Positions 8,442 to 16,265 of a DNA stretch of 52,151 nucleotides are shown piece by piece. Under the pieces are notes generated by a model that was not told where the DNA came from, made no database searches, and worked only from the letters and a program-made list of their open reading frames with translations. The position numbers and the translations under genes were made by a program. Location of the stretch: positions 1-52,151 of the forward strand of contig NZ_JOJM01000072.1 in the NCBI RefSeq assembly GCF_000720325.1. Reading direction: 5' to 3'. Position 1 is the stretch's first letter, and each line of letters begins with the position of its first letter. This DNA is from Streptomyces sp. NRRL B-1347 (GTDB lineage: Bacteria; Actinomycetota; Actinomycetes; Streptomycetales; Streptomycetaceae).

Positions 8442-9221
8442 TCAGCGTTCCAGCAGGCGGCCCGCCAGTCGCTCCACCCGTGCGTGCCACGCCGTACGTG
8501 CCGCCGCCGGGTCCCCGGACCCGACGTGCGTCAGCAGGAGCCGGGCCCCGTACCCCGTGCCCGGGGCGAGGCGGATGCTCACCTCGCCGCCTCCGGCCAC
8601 CTCGTACGTCACCGTCTCCGGCACCCGCACCTCCGTGACCTCCCCGGCCGGGATGCCGTCCGCGACGATTCCCTCCGGGGCCTCGGAGCCCTGCAGGACC
8701 ACGTCGCCCTCGGTGAGCGCGGCCCAGACGACGTCGGCTGGCCGCACCAGCTGGCGTTCGAAGCGGACGGTGCCGTCGGCCGTGATCTCGCCGCCGCCGA
8801 GGTCGAACTGCTCCAGATACGCCTCGTGCAGCTCGCCCGTGTCAGGGGTGCGGGCCGGCTCGGCGACGCCGTCCAGGTGCTCGCCGAGCGCGCTGACGCA
8901 CAGGTGCCACCCGGCGCCGAAGCTGGGGGCGCCGAACCGGTCGTCGAAGGTGTGCGTGAGCGTGAGCAGCGCACCGCCGGTCCCCGGGTCCGGCGCGACC
9001 TCCCAGCGCAGGTGGCCGCCGCCCCAGGCGAACGCGAACAGGCGCGGCGCCTCGGCGTCGGTCACCTCGCCCGGCGGCTCGGAAGGGAACCAGTGCTTCA
9101 GGTGCTCGGGCCGGGTGAGGGCCGCCCAGACCCGCTCGGGCGGGTGGCCGACGCGGCGCTCCATCCGCAGCACGCTCCGCCCGTCGGGGGCCGTGGTCAA
9201 GGTGTCGGCACGGGGGTTCAT
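8442..9221 (-). CDS. SRPBCC (AHSA1-type) domain protein
   Basis: A 259-residue cytosolic protein starting MNPRADTLTT behind GGAGG. The first half carries the AHSA1/START-like signature RMERRVGHPPERVWAALTRPEHLKHWF (shown in part by ERVWAALT and HLKHWF) and FAWGGGHLRWEV. The second half repeats a weaker version (RFERQLVRPADVVWAALTEGD), so it looks like two SRPBCC folds in tandem, longer than the usual 150-residue single-domain members. SRPBCC folds form hydrophobic ligand cavities; the ligand here is not apparent. It converges on the ammonia-lyase gene, 30 bases apart. It lies downstream of the helicase gene on the same strand with a 143-base gap, so probably has its own promoter. Confidence 0.82.
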   Translation of the reverse strand: MNPRADTLTTAPDGRSVLRMERRVGHPPERVWAALTRPEHLKHWFPSEPPGEVTDAEAPRLFAFAWGGGHLRWEVAPDPGTGGALLTLTHTFDDRFGAPSFGAGWHLCVSALGEHLDGVAEPARTPDTGELHEAYLEQFDLGGGEITADGTVRFERQLVRPADVVWAALTEGDVVLQGSEAPEGIVADGIPAGEVTEVRVPETVTYEVAGGGEVSIRLAPGTGYGARLLLTHVGSGDPAAARTAWHARVERLAGRLLER

Positions 9222-9364
9222 GACGGTACGTCCTCCATCACGGGGCCGAAGGCGGAGCAGGACGACTTCTTGTCCCGGTGTGAATAGAACCATCTATCCA
9301 ATGCCGGATGAGGAAGGGACACCCCGGACGCCCCGGCCCCGCCCCCGGCCCCAGCCCCGGCCTC

Positions 9365-11401
9365 CTAAGCCGCCTTCCACGGCAGCTCCCTGCTGTGCAC
9401 CACCGCGAGGCTCGACACCGCCCGCGTCAGGACCACGTACAGCCGGTGCCCGCCGCGCTCCTCCGCCTCCGCGATCGCGGCCGGTTCGACCGCCACCACG
9501 TGGTCGTACTCCAGGCCCTTGGCCACCGACGCGGGGACGACCGTGACGCGCGCGCCCAGCTCGTCCGGGCCCGCCGCCTCGATGCCCGCCCCGGCGAGCG
9601 CGGCGCGCAGCGCGTCCGTGGCGGCGTCGGCCGCGATGACGCCGATGGAGCCCTCGCGGGCGAGCGCACCCCGCACCGCCGCCACGGCGCCGGCCACCGC
9701 GTCCGGCACCCGCTGGACCGCGAGGTCGCCGTCCCGGCGCAGGGAGCGCGCGGGCGGCACGTCGACGTCGAGCCCGGCGAGCAGGTCGTTGGCGAGCGTG
9801 ACGATGGCCCGCGGGACGCGGAAGCCGGTGGTGAGCGGGGTGACCGGCGCGTCCGGCTTGCCCAGGTGGGCGAGGAGTTCGGGCCAGGCGCGGGCGGCCC
9901 ACGGCGTGGTGCCCTGGGCGAGGTCGCCGAGGACGGTGACGGAGCCGAAGCCGACGCGGCGTGCGATCGCGCGGCACTCCATCGGGGAGAGGTCCTGCGC
10001 CTCGTCGACCACGATGTGGCCGTAGCCCTCGGGCCGCTCGACGAGGCCCGCGAGCTCGTCGAGGAGGACGAGGTCGGCGGCCGACCACTTCGCGGACTTG
10101 TACGAGCGCGGGGGCCGGGCCCACGCGATCGCCCGCTGCTCCGCGGGCGCGAGGAGGCCGTCCGCGGCCCGCGCCAACGCGTCCGCGTCCCCCAGGAGTT
10201 CGCAGAGCACCTCCTCGGGGCGGGCCTTGGGCCAGGCCGCGTCGACGAAGGCGGAGACGGGCCGCGCCCGGGAGACCTTCTGCACCCAGGTGTTGCTCAT
10301 CGGGCCCGCGCGCCGCTCGGCCTGGTCCTGGACGTGGCGGACGGCGCGGCTGCGGACGCGCTCGCGGCCGGTGTCGTAGGGCGGTTCCTCCGCGCGGACG
10401 TCCGCGACGATCCGTTCGAGGTCCGCGGCCGGGATCCGCCAGCGGTACGAGCCGTCCGGCAGCGCGAGGTCGGTGGCGACGGGCGTCACGCGCGCGTAGA
10501 GGGCGCGGCGCAGGACCTCCGCCATCCGGGCGTCGTGCTTGACGACCGCGGCCCGCTCGTCGTCGTACGCCGTGACGGGGTGGCGGGCGATCTCGTCCTG
10601 GACGGTGGACTGGCGCACCCCGGTCTCGCCGAGCGAGGGCAGGACCTCGGCGATGTACCGCAGGAAGGTGCGGTTGGGGCCGAGGATCAGCAGTCCTGAG
10701 CGGCGGACGCGCTGCGGATGGGTGTAGAGGAGGTACGCCGCGCGGTGCAGGCCGACGGCGGTCTTGCCGGTGCCGGGGGCGCCCTGCACGCACACGGACG
10801 CGGTGAGGGCGGCCCGGACGAGGTCGTCCTGCTCGGGCTGGATGGTGGCGGCGATGTCGCGCATCGGGCCGACGCGGGGCCGCTCGATCTCCCCGGCGAC
10901 GATGCGGCTCGGCGTGGCGGCCTCGCCGGACGTCAGGTGCTCGTCCTCAAGACCCGTGAGGTCGGCGGACGCGCCCTTGCTGCCGGGTGCCCAGCCGAAG
11001 CGGCGGCGGACGGCGACGCCCTGCGGGTCGCGGGCGCCCGCCTGGTAGAAGGCGCGCGACACGGGTGCCCGCCAGTCGACGACCAGCGGCGGCGCGGCCG
11101 GGTCCTCGGTGATGCGCTGCCGTCCGATGTGGTAGCGCTGGCCGCGGTGGTCGCCCGCCTCCGCCGCCGCGGCGTCGAAGTCGAGCCGCCCGAAGTACAG
11201 GGGTGCCTGCGGGAGTTCGCGCATCTCCTTGGCCTTGCTGCGCAGCTGGTAGCCGAGCACCTCGGCGTCGGCGCCGGACGCGGAGGCGTTCTCGCCGCTG
11301 ACCACCTGCTCCTGGGCCCCGTCCACCATCGCGGCGAGGGCGGCGCGGCAGGTCTCGTGGTAGCCGCGCTCCCGTGCGAGCTCTTCGTCGAGTGGTGTCA
11401 T
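9365..11401 (-). CDS. HelD-like RNA polymerase-associated helicase (UvrD/Rep superfamily 1)
   Basis: A 678-residue protein starting MTPLDEELARE. An N-terminal antiparallel coiled-coil-like arm (about residues 1-90) and a YFGRLDF/YHIGRQRI region precede Walker A GAPGTGKTA (about residue 210), DEAQD in HIVVDEAQDLSPME (about 468), a LTTGFRVPRAI motif and a C-terminal motif VI in YVVLTRAVSSLAV. This is the HelD arrangement: superfamily-1 ATPases that pry RNA polymerase off DNA, some giving rifamycin resistance. No rifamycin-associated element was found in the upstream sequence. The gene is divergent from a TetR regulator across a palindrome that probably controls both. Whether it is a housekeeping recycler or a drug-protection factor cannot be told from sequence. 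Confidence 0.88.
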   Translation of the reverse strand: MTPLDEELARERGYHETCRAALAAMVDGAQEQVVSGENASASGADAEVLGYQLRSKAKEMRELPQAPLYFGRLDFDAAAAEAGDHRGQRYHIGRQRITEDPAAPPLVVDWRAPVSRAFYQAGARDPQGVAVRRRFGWAPGSKGASADLTGLEDEHLTSGEAATPSRIVAGEIERPRVGPMRDIAATIQPEQDDLVRAALTASVCVQGAPGTGKTAVGLHRAAYLLYTHPQRVRRSGLLILGPNRTFLRYIAEVLPSLGETGVRQSTVQDEIARHPVTAYDDERAAVVKHDARMAEVLRRALYARVTPVATDLALPDGSYRWRIPAADLERIVADVRAEEPPYDTGRERVRSRAVRHVQDQAERRAGPMSNTWVQKVSRARPVSAFVDAAWPKARPEEVLCELLGDADALARAADGLLAPAEQRAIAWARPPRSYKSAKWSAADLVLLDELAGLVERPEGYGHIVVDEAQDLSPMECRAIARRVGFGSVTVLGDLAQGTTPWAARAWPELLAHLGKPDAPVTPLTTGFRVPRAIVTLANDLLAGLDVDVPPARSLRRDGDLAVQRVPDAVAGAVAAVRGALAREGSIGVIAADAATDALRAALAGAGIEAAGPDELGARVTVVPASVAKGLEYDHVVAVEPAAIAEAEERGGHRLYVVLTRAVSSLAVVHSRELPWKAA

Positions 11402-11420
11402 GCCGACGAGCGTAGCAAAA

Positions 11421-11439
11421 AACGTTACTGGGTAACATT
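11421..11439. promoter_or_regulatory. TetR-type operator between the HelD and TetR genes
   Basis: AACGTTACTGGGTAACATT is a 19-base palindrome with 8-base arms, one mismatch and a 3-base centre. It is the only strong dyad in the 73-base divergent gap, and sits in an AT-rich patch unlike the surrounding DNA. The TetR product at 11475 is the obvious candidate to bind it and repress both genes. Confidence 0.65.
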
Positions 11440-11474
11440 TATTACTGAGACTCACTGTGCGCTACGCTGGAGCC

Positions 11475-12143
11475 ATGACCGGCACGACGGACACGCCCCC
11501 GCACGCCGCCCCGGCCCCCGTCGGCCTGCGGCAGCTGAAGAAGCTGCGCACGCAGCAGACGATCTCCGACACGGCGGTCGCGCTCTTCCTGGAGCGCGGC
11601 TTCGACAAGGTGTCGGTCGCGGAGGTGGCGGCCGCGGCGGAGGTCTCCAAGCCGACGCTCTTCCGGTACTTCCCGGCCAAGGAGGACCTGGTCCTGCACC
11701 GGTTCGCCGACCACGAGGACGAGGCGGCCCGCGTGGTCACGGACCGCGGCGACCGCTCCCCGCTGACGGCCCTGCGCGACCACTTCCGGGCGGGGCTCGA
11801 CCGGCACGACCCGGTGACCGGCCTCAGCGACGACCCCCACGTGCTCGCCTTCCACCGGCTGCTCTACGGCACCCCGTCGCTGGTGGGCCGCCTGTACGCG
11901 TACCAGGAGCGGGCCGAGCGCGCCCTCGCGCACGCGCTCGACGGCACGGCCGGGCCCGGCGACGCCACCCTCGAAGCACGCCTGGCCGCCGCGCAGATCC
12001 TGGCGGTGCAGCGGGTGTTGGCCCTGGAGAACTGGCGCCGGATCGCGGCGCACGAGGCCGCGGCGGCGGTCCTGCCCGAGGCGCGGGCGGCCGCCGAGCA
12101 GGCCTTCGCCCGCCTCGCCGCGGGCCTGCCGGAGCACTCCTGA
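11475..12143 (+). CDS. TetR family transcriptional regulator
   Basis: A 222-residue TetR-type repressor. The N-terminal helix-turn-helix spans about residues 20-68, with VSVAEVAAAAEVSKPTLFRYFP as the core (recognition part VSKPTLFRYF). The rest is an all-helical ligand domain with a conserved FHRLLYGTPSL segment. A -10 hexamer TACGCT at 11463-11468 puts the transcription start exactly on the ATG, so translation is probably leaderless. It is divergent from the HelD-like gene and shares a 19-base palindrome with it, so local control of that gene plus autorepression is likely. The ligand is unknown; if the helicase is a rifamycin-type protection factor, an RNA-polymerase inhibitor is a testable guess. 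Confidence 0.92.
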   Translation: MTGTTDTPPHAAPAPVGLRQLKKLRTQQTISDTAVALFLERGFDKVSVAEVAAAAEVSKPTLFRYFPAKEDLVLHRFADHEDEAARVVTDRGDRSPLTALRDHFRAGLDRHDPVTGLSDDPHVLAFHRLLYGTPSLVGRLYAYQERAERALAHALDGTAGPGDATLEARLAAAQILAVQRVLALENWRRIAAHEAAAAVLPEARAAAEQAFARLAAGLPEHS

Positions 12144-12174
12144 GCGCCAAGCGGGTGCGGCGAAGTCCGCTGCG

Positions 12175-12757
12175 TTACGGGAGCGCCCTCGAAGGGGCGC
12201 GGGACCTGTCGATCTGCGGCTCCGCCGCGCGGGCGCGACCAGCCACGACGGCGCCGCAGCAGAATGACGGCACAGCGCGTTACTTCCACGTCGACGAGCT
12301 GCTCCCGCCCGATCAGACAGAAGCCGGGGAACGGCGTCAGGTGCAGGGCCCGGAACTCCCCGTCGAGCCGGGCCTGTTCACCCCGGGCGAGGGCGCTCCG
12401 CAGGGTCGCGACGTCCTGCGCGTGCCCGAGCACCCGCCGCAGCAGCGCCCGCCGCGCGGCCGCGTCGTCCGCAGCGGCCTCGGCGCCCTCTCCCCCGGCA
12501 CCGCTCCGGCCCGGCAGGGGCGTCGGCCGGGTGAAGTCCGGCACGATGACCCGCAAGGTGACGTGCGGCCGCACCGACAGGCCGGGCCTGCCGAGGCAGC
12601 ACATCACCGCCCGCACCACGTCCTCGCCGGTGAACGCGACGGCGTCGATACGGGGATCCCGGTCGAGGGCCGCGTCGAGGCAGTGCTCGAGGACGGCAGC
12701 GGCCCCTGCCGCCGTCGACGCGTACTGCCGCCCCGGTGGCCGCAGTGATTCCTTCAC
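12175..12757 (-). pseudogene. Truncated GntR-family effector-domain gene, related to the two GntR genes downstream
   Basis: A GTG at 12757 behind GAGGGA opens a frame with strong third-position GC and no helix-turn-helix. The product (VKESLRPPGR...) resembles the C-terminal domain of the GntR proteins at 15034-15918 and 16266-17129: RIDAVAFTGEDV matches VRVDAVSFTAETL, VTLRVIVPD matches VDVRILLPS, and GEFRALHLTPFPGFCLIG matches VTFRALPFTSPVKLYVLNG. After VEVTRCAVILL the match stops. The frame then runs on antisense to the TetR gene, to a stop at 11864. A shift by one base would end it at the TAA at 12175, used here as the boundary. The final 50 or so residues of the domain are missing. It lies 139 bases after the phosphotransferase gene, probably in its transcript. 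It could be a degraded gene or a short stand-alone sensor domain. Confidence 0.45.
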
Positions 12758-12896
12758 GTCACGTCCCTCGTCGTTCCGCGCGTCTCCGCCACCCCCAGGA
12801 GGGATCGCCGCCCGGACCGGCGGCCAGCGACATGATGCCCGCCGCGGGGGACGCCCAGGAAGACGGCAGGACCCCCGGAAACACCGCTCCACCGCG

Positions 12897-14033
12897 CTAC
12901 CGGGGCCCGCGCTCCCCTTCCAGCCAGGACCAGCGCTTGAGGGCGTCCATGACGTCGGCATGCGACGGGGTGGACCCGAGGCCCAGGGCGTCCCGGGCGG
13001 CACCGAGGGCGGTGTGCACGCGCCCGGCCGCCCGCTCCAGGGCGCCCACCGCCCCCTGCTCCGCCTCCAGCACCAGGGCCGCCCGGATGACGTCGGTGAA
13101 GACGGACTGGGCCCGCTTGTAGTCGAGCAGCCGCGGCAGGTCCCGCCACCACCCGGCGCGGCTCCCCGGCCTGGCCGCCGACACCGCCTCGCACCAGCGC
13201 CGGACCACCTGCCACTCCTGGCCCGGGGCGTACCGCATGAGGTGCAGATGCGTGGCCAGGTCGTAGAGGGGGTCGCCGACCATCGCGAGCTCCCAGTCGA
13301 TCGTCCAGAGCTGGCCGCAGCGGTCGAGGACGAAGTTCTCCCGGTGCAGGTCGCCGTGGAGCAGGCAGAAAGGGCGGCGCGTCAGCCCCGCCACCCGCTC
13401 GCGCAGCACGGCGAAGGAGTCCCGGCCGATCCCGAACTCCTTGAAGAGCGGGCCGAACCGCTCCTCGTTCTTCAGGTAGACGTACTCCTCGGTGAAGAAG
13501 ACGAGGCGCTCGATGAAGCCGTTGGTGTCCCCGTCCCGCGGCCGGTCGGCGGCGACGCACCGCCGCTCGGCCGCCACGCCGTCCGGGCCCACGCCCGCGA
13601 GCTCGCCGAACAGGCCGGCGATCTGGTCGATCACCCCGGCCGGGATGTCGGCGCCGCGCCCCGTGCCGGGTCCTGCCTCGAACTCCGCGGCGCCCTCGTC
13701 CTCCTCCGAGCGCGCGCAGGAGCCCAGCGTGCGCCCCTCGATGAACCGCTGGAGCCGGAATCCGTCCTTCTGGATGACCTCCGGAATGCGCGTGACGTGC
13801 CCGGCAAGCGCGACGAGCAGCTCCTCCTCCGACCAGAAGCAGCGGCGGTCGAACCACAGCAGGCCCGGCCGCGGCTCCCGGCACTTCCAGCGCCAGGTCA
13901 CCCCCGACTCGTCCGGCAGCGGAAAGACGTACGTCTCGTGGTGGTAGCCCCTGAGCGGCCCTTCGAGCGCGGCCAGGCCGCCGCTCACACGGGCGGCGCG
14001 GGCCCGGGCCGCGGAGGTCGACTCAGAGGGCAT
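12897..14033 (-). CDS. Aminoglycoside phosphotransferase-family kinase
   Basis: A 378-residue kinase of the APH/choline-kinase fold. The Brenner-type catalytic motif is LLHGDLHRENFVL (about residues 224-236, catalytic Asp in HGD) and the metal-binding motif is TIDWELAMVGDPLYDLA (about 240-256). The N-terminal nucleotide lobe (about 20-120) is divergent, which is common in this family. The ATG at 14033 follows GGGAG at nine bases. The family phosphorylates aminoglycosides, macrolides, choline, sugars or proteins; nothing here fixes the substrate. It is followed by the truncated effector-domain frame and preceded, 272 bases upstream, by a HAD hydrolase gene of the GntR operon. An operator-like CAACT...AGTTG repeat lies in its promoter region, suggesting control by the neighbouring GntR proteins. 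Confidence 0.85.
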   Translation of the reverse strand: MPSESTSAARARAARVSGGLAALEGPLRGYHHETYVFPLPDESGVTWRWKCREPRPGLLWFDRRCFWSEEELLVALAGHVTRIPEVIQKDGFRLQRFIEGRTLGSCARSEEDEGAAEFEAGPGTGRGADIPAGVIDQIAGLFGELAGVGPDGVAAERRCVAADRPRDGDTNGFIERLVFFTEEYVYLKNEERFGPLFKEFGIGRDSFAVLRERVAGLTRRPFCLLHGDLHRENFVLDRCGQLWTIDWELAMVGDPLYDLATHLHLMRYAPGQEWQVVRRWCEAVSAARPGSRAGWWRDLPRLLDYKRAQSVFTDVIRAALVLEAEQGAVGALERAAGRVHTALGAARDALGLGSTPSHADVMDALKRWSWLEGERGPR

Positions 14034-14148
14034 GGCACGTTTCTCCCAGCCTGGGAAACCGGTTCTTCCGGACGGGAAAACCGGTCCGTTGGAGACGAAC
14101 GAGAGGAGCGGAGCAAAAGTACCCCCTGAGTCACGGCCTCCGACGGCT

Positions 14149-14164
14149 CAACTCCCCATAGTTG
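14149..14164 (-). promoter_or_regulatory. AGTTG/CAACT inverted repeat upstream of the phosphotransferase gene
   Basis: CAACTCCCCATAGTTG has 5-base arms CAACT and AGTTG and a 6-base centre. Its left ten bases equal the start of the conserved element in front of both GntR genes (on their coding strand), so the same regulators may act here. The rest of the 14034-14304 gap also holds two copies of GGGAAA(A)CCGGT (14053 and 14074) of unknown meaning. Confidence 0.4.
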
Positions 14165-14304
14165 AAACGTTTTGTCACCGGCCCGGGGCGAACGGCCCCG
14201 CGTCAGGTCGACAGGACGGGAATTCCGGGGCGAACCGGGCGAACAAATCTCCGTGGGCCCCCGTGTGCGAAACCCCAACCGCCCCTCCCGCACCGCACAG
14301 TTGG

Positions 14305-15033
14305 TCACCCCGGCGCGCCCAGGCCGTACACCACGTCGAGCACCGGCTTGAGCGAGGTCACGATCCGGTCGGCGCCGGCCTCGCGCAGCAGCCCCTCCTT
14401 GCGGGCGTCGCGCGCGTACCCCAGGAAGTGCACCCCGGCGGCCCGGGCGGCGTGGAAGTCCGACGGGGTGTCGCCGATCATCAGCGAGCCCGCCGGGTCG
14501 GCGCCCATCGCGCTCAGGGCGCGCCGGACGCAGTACGGGTTCGGCTTGAGCAGCCGCAGGTCCTGGGTGCGGCCGTATATGTGCGGCGCGAAGCAGTCGA
14601 GCAGGCCGCGCCCGGCGAGGTAACGGACGGCGGCGCGCGGCGAGTTGTTCGTGGTGATGGCGAGCCGGGCGCCGACGGCCGACCAGGTGCGGATCAGCGC
14701 GTCGGCGTACTCCGTCGGCCAGGCCGACGCGACCGCCGTCAGCTCCTCGTGCGTGAGCCGCTCCTCCAGTTCGACGACGAGGTCGCTGCCGGGCCTGCGG
14801 CGGTCGACGGCGCGCAGCACGACCTGCGGGTCGGGGTCGTTGCGCACCCCGTTGGTGAGCAGGCCGTGCAGCCCCCGTCCCTCCAGCCAGCGCACCTGTT
14901 CGCGCGCCACCCCCACCGCCGAGTGCCGGGCGAACAGGCGGCAGATGGGGCCGTCGAAGTCGAAGAGCACGAAGCGGGCGAGCTCGATCAGCTTTTGTAG
15001 GCCCTCGGTCGGATCACTCGTGTCAGAAGTCAC
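14305..15033 (-). CDS. HAD family hydrolase
   Basis: A 242-residue HAD phosphatase. Motif I is LFDFDGP (nucleophile D25, acid/base D27), motif II ITTNN, motif III the lysine in LLKPNP, and motif IV IGDTPSDF. The helical cap between motifs I and II is of the C1 type, as in phosphoglycolate phosphatase-like members of about 220-240 residues. The GTG start at 15033 directly abuts the stop codon of the GntR gene (TAG then GTG), so the two are translationally coupled. No alternative ATG fits. Coupling with a GntR regulator and a nearby kinase of the APH fold suggests a kinase/phosphatase pair acting on the same or related metabolite. The substrate is unknown. Confidence 0.88.
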   Translation of the reverse strand: MTSDTSDPTEGLQKLIELARFVLFDFDGPICRLFARHSAVGVAREQVRWLEGRGLHGLLTNGVRNDPDPQVVLRAVDRRRPGSDLVVELEERLTHEELTAVASAWPTEYADALIRTWSAVGARLAITTNNSPRAAVRYLAGRGLLDCFAPHIYGRTQDLRLLKPNPYCVRRALSAMGADPAGSLMIGDTPSDFHAARAAGVHFLGYARDARKEGLLREAGADRIVTSLKPVLDVVYGLGAPG

Positions 15034-15918
15034 CTAAGAGAGTGTTAGGTCCGTCGTGATCGTTTCCCAGAGTGCGTCGAACCACTTCTGAGATTCCTCC
15101 ACGAAGCCGGAGTCCCGCGGATTGGTGCCGCCGGTGAAGGAGAACAGCGGCGTCTTGAGGCCGCCCGCGTCCCACAGCTCAAGCGTCTCGCCGCCCTCCG
15201 CGTCCAGTTCCACCCGGTCGCGATGCAGCGTGTAGTACGCGAGGAGCGCCTCGTGTCCGTTGAGTACGTAGAGCTTCACCGGAGAGGTGAACGGCAGGGC
15301 CCGGAAGGTGACGTGGACGTCGATGCCGTGCGGCTCGTTGCGCAGCGTGAGCAGGTTGTGGCGCAGGACCTGCCCCTGCGCGTTGCGCTGCGCCAGCCAG
15401 CGCTGGTGCAGCCGGTCGCGGCCCTCGTCCTCCGCCTCCGCCGCCACCGGCACCGGGAAGGCCAGCTCGATGTCGCTGCTCGGCAGCAGGATGCGTACGT
15501 CGATGGAGTTCGGGTGGAGCAGGCCGGCGTGGATCTGGCGGATCGGTTCGGTGAGGGCGTTCATCAGGGTCTCGGCGGTGAAGGAGACCGCGTCCACGCG
15601 TACGTGGGGCTGTTTGAAGGCCGCCACCAGGCGCGGGGCGAGCGCGACCATGGAGGGCTGGGGTTCCGGTGTCGCGGAGACGGCGGGCTCGGCGGGGGCC
15701 GCCACGCGGGGCGGGCTGCCCTTGGTGACGTGGTTGATCAGGCCGTCGCGGTGCAGGCCGTGCAGGGCCTGGCGCACGGTGCCGCGCTCCACGCCGAACT
15801 CCTCGGCCAGCCGGGCCTGGGTGGGCAGCCGGTCGCCCGGTTTGAGGGTGCCGGTACGGATGCGGTCGCGCAGGGCGTCGGCGATGTCCTGGGGCGAGGG
15901 CTTTCTGCTGCCGGTCAC
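15034..15918 (-). CDS. GntR family transcriptional regulator (paralogue 1)
   Basis: A 294-residue regulator with an N-terminal GntR winged helix (residues 5-72; core RLPTQARLAEEFGVERGTVRQAL, best seen as FGVERGTVRQAL). Its C-terminal domain of about 200 residues is one I do not recognise as FCD, UTRA or MocR type. GTG at 15918 was chosen because AAGGAG lies nine bases upstream; a TTG further upstream (15954) has no ribosome site. It is closely related over its whole length to the protein at 16266-17129, and its C-terminal domain to the frame at 12175-12757. It is coupled to the HAD hydrolase gene downstream and divergent from a small membrane protein. Candidate promoter on the minus strand: TTGTCC, 16 bases, CATAAA. 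Confidence 0.88.
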   Translation of the reverse strand: MTGSRKPSPQDIADALRDRIRTGTLKPGDRLPTQARLAEEFGVERGTVRQALHGLHRDGLINHVTKGSPPRVAAPAEPAVSATPEPQPSMVALAPRLVAAFKQPHVRVDAVSFTAETLMNALTEPIRQIHAGLLHPNSIDVRILLPSSDIELAFPVPVAAEAEDEGRDRLHQRWLAQRNAQGQVLRHNLLTLRNEPHGIDVHVTFRALPFTSPVKLYVLNGHEALLAYYTLHRDRVELDAEGGETLELWDAGGLKTPLFSFTGGTNPRDSGFVEESQKWFDALWETITTDLTLS

Positions 15919-15949
15919 TGCACCGTTCTCCTTGGTCACGGCCAGACGA

Positions 15950-16042
15950 TACAACTACCCACCATCTTTGGGGAGTTGGGCGCGAAGTTGTTTATGAACA
16001 CCTGCCAAGTGGGGACAACTTCAGTGAGTTGGTTGCCAACTC
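15950..16042. promoter_or_regulatory. Divergent operator region of GntR paralogue 1 and the small membrane protein
   Basis: Two dyads occur. GAGTTGGTTGCCAACTC (16026-16042) is a perfect palindrome with 7-base arms. A 29-base element at 15950-15978, bounded by CAACT and AGTTG arms, differs at only two positions from the one at 17185-17213. The palindrome lies just upstream of the small membrane protein gene at 16071, and the 29-base element lies between the GntR promoter and its start codon. Confidence 0.6.
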
Positions 16043-16070
16043 TCCCGAGATGGCAGAAGGGGGAACCACC

Positions 16071-16259
16071 ATGCCCGCCATAGCTCTCCTCGCAGCCGTG
16101 TTCGCCGTCGTCGTCGAGCAGCTCGTGCAGTGGAAGTACGGCACCCTCGGCATCGTCGGACTGCTCCTGCTGACCGTGGGCGCCAAGGCGCGGAACACCA
16201 CGTGCAGCTCCCTGGGCGCGCTCGTGCTCGCCCTGATGGTGACGGGGCCCGCCCTGTAG
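16071..16259 (+). CDS. Small membrane protein
   Basis: A 62-residue protein starting MPAIALLAAVFAVVVEQLV with two predicted membrane helices (about residues 3-20 and 25-62, the second region broken by GAKARNTTCSSLG). The ATG at 16071 follows AAGGGGG at about eight bases; a start 42 bases upstream would remove the ribosome site. It lies between the two paralogous GntR genes, divergent from one and tail-to-tail with the other (7 bases apart). The GAGTTGG...CCAACTC palindrome just upstream suggests direct control by one or both. No family is recognised. Confidence 0.7.
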   Translation: MPAIALLAAVFAVVVEQLVQWKYGTLGIVGLLLLTVGAKARNTTCSSLGALVLALMVTGPAL

Positions 16260-16265
16260 CCGGGG

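Noticed and set aside
11402..11474. Rifamycin-associated element upstream of the HelD-like gene
   Set aside because: The only dyad is the AT-rich TetR-type palindrome; no RAE-like GC-rich inverted repeat is present.
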